Positions 6,437 through 8,427 of a DNA stretch of 8,427 nucleotides are shown piece by piece (the first letter of the stretch is position 1; the number at the start of each line of letters is the position of its first letter). Origin of the DNA: DASPXY01 sp038227745. Its GTDB lineage: Bacteria; Planctomycetota; Planctomycetia; Gemmatales; Gemmataceae. The DNA is taken from the NCBI GenBank assembly GCA_038227745.1, contig JBBRPS010000458.1, positions 1-8,427 of the forward strand. Reading direction: 5' to 3'. Under the pieces are notes generated by a model that worked only from the letters and a program-made list of their open reading frames with translations, made no database searches and was not told the origin of the DNA. The position numbers were made by a program, and so were the translations under genes.

Positions 6437-6564
6437 CCTCGTTCCCACGCTCCGCGTGGGAATGCCGGTTTGGACGCTCTGCGTCAAGGCAGCGTCCCGA
6501 CGTTCCCCCTCTCTCGACGCGGAGCGTCCAGACCGGCATTCCCACGCGGAGCGTGGGAACGAGG
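6437..6564. repeat. Inverted repeat with 49-base arms (GTTCCCACGC family)
   Basis: Bases 6437-6485 match the reverse complement of 6516-6564 at 47 of 49 positions, with a 30-base centre. Each arm contains smaller palindromes: TTCCCACGC (6442-6450) with GCGTGGGAA (6454-6462), and GACGC (6473-6477) with GCGTC (6481-6485). It resembles a repeat recalled from many environmental bacteria that gives rise to spurious small proteins containing VPTLRVGMPVW or RSAWECR. No transposase is present. It fills most of the 325-base gap between the uvrA-like gene and tRNA-Gly. Confidence 0.8.
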
Positions 6565-6610
6565 AAGCTAGTCCCCACGGCCGGCCCCGGCCGACGAATT
6601 TCTTTTCCTC

Positions 6611-6638
6611 TTGCCATCATGTTCCCCTCTCTTATAAT
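6611..6638 (+). promoter_or_regulatory. Near-consensus sigma70 promoter for tRNA-Gly (and perhaps tig)
   Basis: TTGCCA (6611-6616), a 16-base spacer and a perfect TATAAT (6633-6638) lie in an AT-richer island in otherwise GC-rich DNA. Initiation would be near 6645, about 45 bases before the mature tRNA. There is no other good promoter between here and tig, so tig may depend on read-through from it. Confidence 0.65.
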
Positions 6639-6689
6639 TTGAACGGGTAGAGGGAACGAATCCTTCTCACCCACACCAATCTCGAAGAC

Positions 6690-6762
6690 GCGGGTGTAGC
6701 TCAGGGGCTAGAGCGTCACGTTGCCAACGTGAATGTCGTGGGTTCGAATCCCATCACCCGCT
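6690..6762 (+). tRNA. tRNA-Gly (anticodon GCC)
   Basis: A full cloverleaf can be drawn. The acceptor is GCGGGTG (6690-6696) with CACCCGC (6755-6761). The D stem is GCTC (6699-6702) with GAGC (6711-6714). The anticodon stem is TCACG (6716-6720) with CGTGA (6728-6732), around loop TTGCCAA with anticodon GCC at 6723-6725. The T stem is GTGGG (6738-6742) with CCCAT (6750-6754), around TTCGAAT. The discriminator base is T6762, as usual for bacterial glycine tRNAs. CCA is not encoded and must be added by an enzyme. It reads GGC and GGT codons. Confidence 0.97.
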
Positions 6763-6770
6763 CTTTCTCG

Positions 6771-6836
6771 GCCGAGAAGGCCAACAGAACCCGGACCAGC
6801 ATGGTCCTGGTTCTCTTTGGCCTTCTCGGCTTTCTT
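6771..6836 (+). terminator. Long hairpin with T-rich tail between tRNA-Gly and tig
   Basis: GCCGAGAAGGCCAA (6771-6784) pairs perfectly with 6817-6830. AGAACC (6786-6791) pairs with GGTTCT (6809-6814), and GGACCA (6793-6798) with TGGTCC (6802-6807), closing on the loop GCA. That is 26 base pairs with only small bulges, followed by TTTCTT. It has the form of an intrinsic terminator for the tRNA, but it ends 25 bases before the tig start, so it may instead act as an attenuator, processing site or mRNA-stability element for tig. Confidence 0.65.
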
Positions 6837-6855
6837 GACTTTGGGGGCACCTCCG

Positions 6856-8427
6856 ATGACCGACGAACCGACCAGCGCCGCCGAACAACCCAGGGACCCA
6901 GGGGCGGCTACCCCCGAGGGCCACGCCCACCACGAACACGAGGGCGAGCCGCACGAGCACGGCCCCGACAGCGCCCACGAACCTGGCCACGAGCACGAGC
7001 AGGCCCACGACGAGACCGCCGTCGCCACCGCCGAAAAGGGCGACGACAAGCCCGAGAAGCTCCACCAGACCGTGGAGATGAAGGACGTCGGCCCCTGCAA
7101 GAAGCACATCAAGGTCGTCGTCGAGCGCGGCGACATCGACAAGCGCTTCGACGAGAAGTTCCGCGAGCTGGTCAAGGACGCCGCCGTCCCCGGCTTCCGC
7201 CCCGGCAAGGCGCCCCGCAAGGTCATCACCCGCCGCTATCAAAAGGACGTCGAGGACCAGGTCAAGGGCGAGGTCCTCCTCGCCAGCCTCGAACAGCTCG
7301 CCGAGGAGCACGACGTCGCCCCGCTGTCGGCCCCCAACCTCGACCCGAAGGGGATCGTCATCCCCAAGGAAGGCCCGTTCGTCTACGAGTTCGAGGTCGA
7401 GGTCCGGCCCGAGTTCGATCTGCCCCCGTACAAGGGCCTCAAGCTCAAGCGGCCCGTCCGCACCTTCACCGAGGAGGACGTCCTGCGCGAGCAGACCCGC
7501 CTGCTGTCGCGCTTCGGCCAACTCGTCCCCAAGGAGGAGGGCGACGCCCAGACCGGCGACTTCCTCATCTGTGACATGACGACCCGCTTCCAGGGCGCCG
7601 TCATCGGCGCCGCCAAGGAGATCACCATCCGCGTCGATGACCGGGTGGCCTTCAAGGACGGCGTGGCCGAGAAGTTCGGCGAGCAGACCCGCGGCGCCAG
7701 GGCCGGCGACAGCCGCGTCGTGGACATCAACATGGCCGACGCCGTCGCCAACCCGTACATGGCCGGCAAGACCGTCGAGGCCACGCTCGAGGTCAAGGAC
7801 GTTAAGAAGATGCGGCTGCCGGAGCTGACGCACGAGTTCCTGCACCGCTTCGGCGTCCACTCCGAGGAGCAGTTCCGCGAGCAGATCCGGCTGCTGCTCG
7901 ACCGGCGCCTGGAGTACGATCAGCGCCAGTCGGCCCGCGAGCAGGTGCTGCAGCAGATCGCTGCCGCCTCTGCCTGGCAGCTCCCCGAGGACCTCCTGCG
8001 CCGCCAGGCCCGCAAGGCCCTCGCCCGCAAGGTCATGGAGATGCAGGAGGCCGGTATGTCCGAGGACGAGATCCGCGGCCGCGAGCGCCTGCTGCGCCAG
8101 GACGTGCTGGAGAGCACCACCCTGGCCCTCAAGGAGCACTTCGTTCTGCAGAAGATCGCTGAGGGGGAGAAGATCGACGTCACTGAGGAGGAGATCAACG
8201 ACGAGATCGAGCGCATCGCCGAGCAGAACGACGAGTCGCCGCGCCGCGTCCGCGCCCGGATGGAGAAGGAGGACCTGCTCGAGACGCTCGCCGCCCAGCT
8301 GATCGAGCGCAAGGCCCTGAACCTGGTGCTGCAGACCGCCGAGTACGAGGACGTCGAGGTCGGCAAGGCGGCGCCGGGCGTGGGCACCGTCGAGGAGCAG
8401 GCCGTCCCGGGCGAGATGACCGACCCG
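6856..8427 (+). CDS. tig: Trigger factor with histidine-rich N-terminal extension (3' end cut off)
   Basis: Trigger factor is the ribosome-bound chaperone and peptidyl-prolyl isomerase that meets nascent proteins at the exit tunnel. 524 codons are seen and the frame is still open at the window edge. The ribosome-binding domain spans about residues 70-190 and contains the signature loop GFRPGKAP (113-120). An FKBP-like isomerase domain lies at about 225-315 and the helical C-terminal chaperone arms at about 320-510. The acidic tail (EEQAVPGEMTDP) continues past the end. Unusually, residues 1-68 precede the normal start, and 23-51 hold ten histidines among acidic residues (HAHHEHEGEPHEHG...). 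ATG 6856 is the first ATG of the frame after the tRNA. The ribosome site (GGGGG at 6843-6847) is poor. ATG 7078 (Met75) would give a conventional trigger factor, but the conserved-looking LHQTVE just before it argues for the longer form. No separate promoter is seen. Confidence 0.93.
   Translation, partial: MTDEPTSAAEQPRDPGAATPEGHAHHEHEGEPHEHGPDSAHEPGHEHEQAHDETAVATAEKGDDKPEKLHQTVEMKDVGPCKKHIKVVVERGDIDKRFDEKFRELVKDAAVPGFRPGKAPRKVITRRYQKDVEDQVKGEVLLASLEQLAEEHDVAPLSAPNLDPKGIVIPKEGPFVYEFEVEVRPEFDLPPYKGLKLKRPVRTFTEEDVLREQTRLLSRFGQLVPKEEGDAQTGDFLICDMTTRFQGAVIGAAKEITIRVDDRVAFKDGVAEKFGEQTRGARAGDSRVVDINMADAVANPYMAGKTVEATLEVKDVKKMRLPELTHEFLHRFGVHSEEQFREQIRLLLDRRLEYDQRQSAREQVLQQIAAASAWQLPEDLLRRQARKALARKVMEMQEAGMSEDEIRGRERLLRQDVLESTTLALKEHFVLQKIAEGEKIDVTEEEINDEIERIAEQNDESPRRVRARMEKEDLLETLAAQLIERKALNLVLQTAEYEDVEVGKAAPGVGTVEEQAVPGEMTDP

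Noticed and set aside
3719..6487. A 922-codon open frame on the minus strand opposite the uvrA-like gene
   Set aside because: It mirrors the plus-strand gene, which has clear ABC and zinc motifs. The antisense product is rich in Arg, Ala, Gly and His with no domain, typical of shadow frames in GC-rich DNA.
6426..6650. Small ORF containing VPTLRVGMPVWTL
   Set aside because: It is a translation of the inverted repeat at 6437-6564, a known kind of spurious annotation, with no ribosome site.
6690..6762. tRNA-Gly as an integration (att) site
   Set aside because: No integrase gene and no duplicated tRNA 3' end were seen in the window.
6754..8139. A 461-codon minus-strand frame opposite tig
   Set aside because: Shadow of tig: Leu/Ala/Asp/Val-rich with no recognisable domain, and it overlaps the tRNA.
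1..8427. CRISPR array or defence island
   Set aside because: Repeats present are palindromic, not regularly spaced direct repeats, and no cas, restriction or other defence gene was seen; the UvrA-like gene alone is not evidence of a defence system.

Overview
The window is very GC-rich. Its codon use, its long foldback repeats and a trigger factor of planctomycete style suggest a bacterium of the Planctomycetota, most likely a Gemmata-like (Gemmataceae) lineage. The assignment comes from remembered family features, not from a search.

Layout, left to right. Bases 1-267 hold a dispersed GCCGGC-type repeat and a 212-base foldback element. Then come queC (268-984, +, queuosine/7-deazaguanine synthesis), a 242-base repeat-rich gap with a doubtful gene remnant, and a small unknown gene (1227-1631, +). 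It converges on a nucleoside:H+ symporter-type MFS permease (1717-3132, -). A divergent control region of about 240 bases with a good minus-strand promoter follows. Next is a probable two-gene unit: an unknown 146-residue protein (3373-3813, +) and, 19 bases later, a UvrA-family ATPase (3833-6364, +) that lacks the usual DNA-clamping insertion domain. After it lies a 325-base gap with two inverted repeats (one with 49-base arms) and a near-consensus sigma70 promoter. That promoter leads into tRNA-Gly(GCC) (6690-6762), a 60-base hairpin with a T-rich tail, and trigger factor tig (6856 to the window end, incomplete), which has an unusual histidine-rich N-terminal extension.

Most genes are housekeeping and functionally separate: tRNA modification, nucleoside uptake, DNA damage recognition, protein folding. 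The credible unit-level links are the small gene plus the UvrA paralogue, and tRNA-Gly plus tig, which seem to share one promoter with a hairpin between them. No CRISPR array, transposase gene, rRNA or recognisable riboswitch was seen. The less ordinary material is the modified trigger factor, the tRNA-tig hairpin, the shortened UvrA and the several families of foldback repeats between genes.
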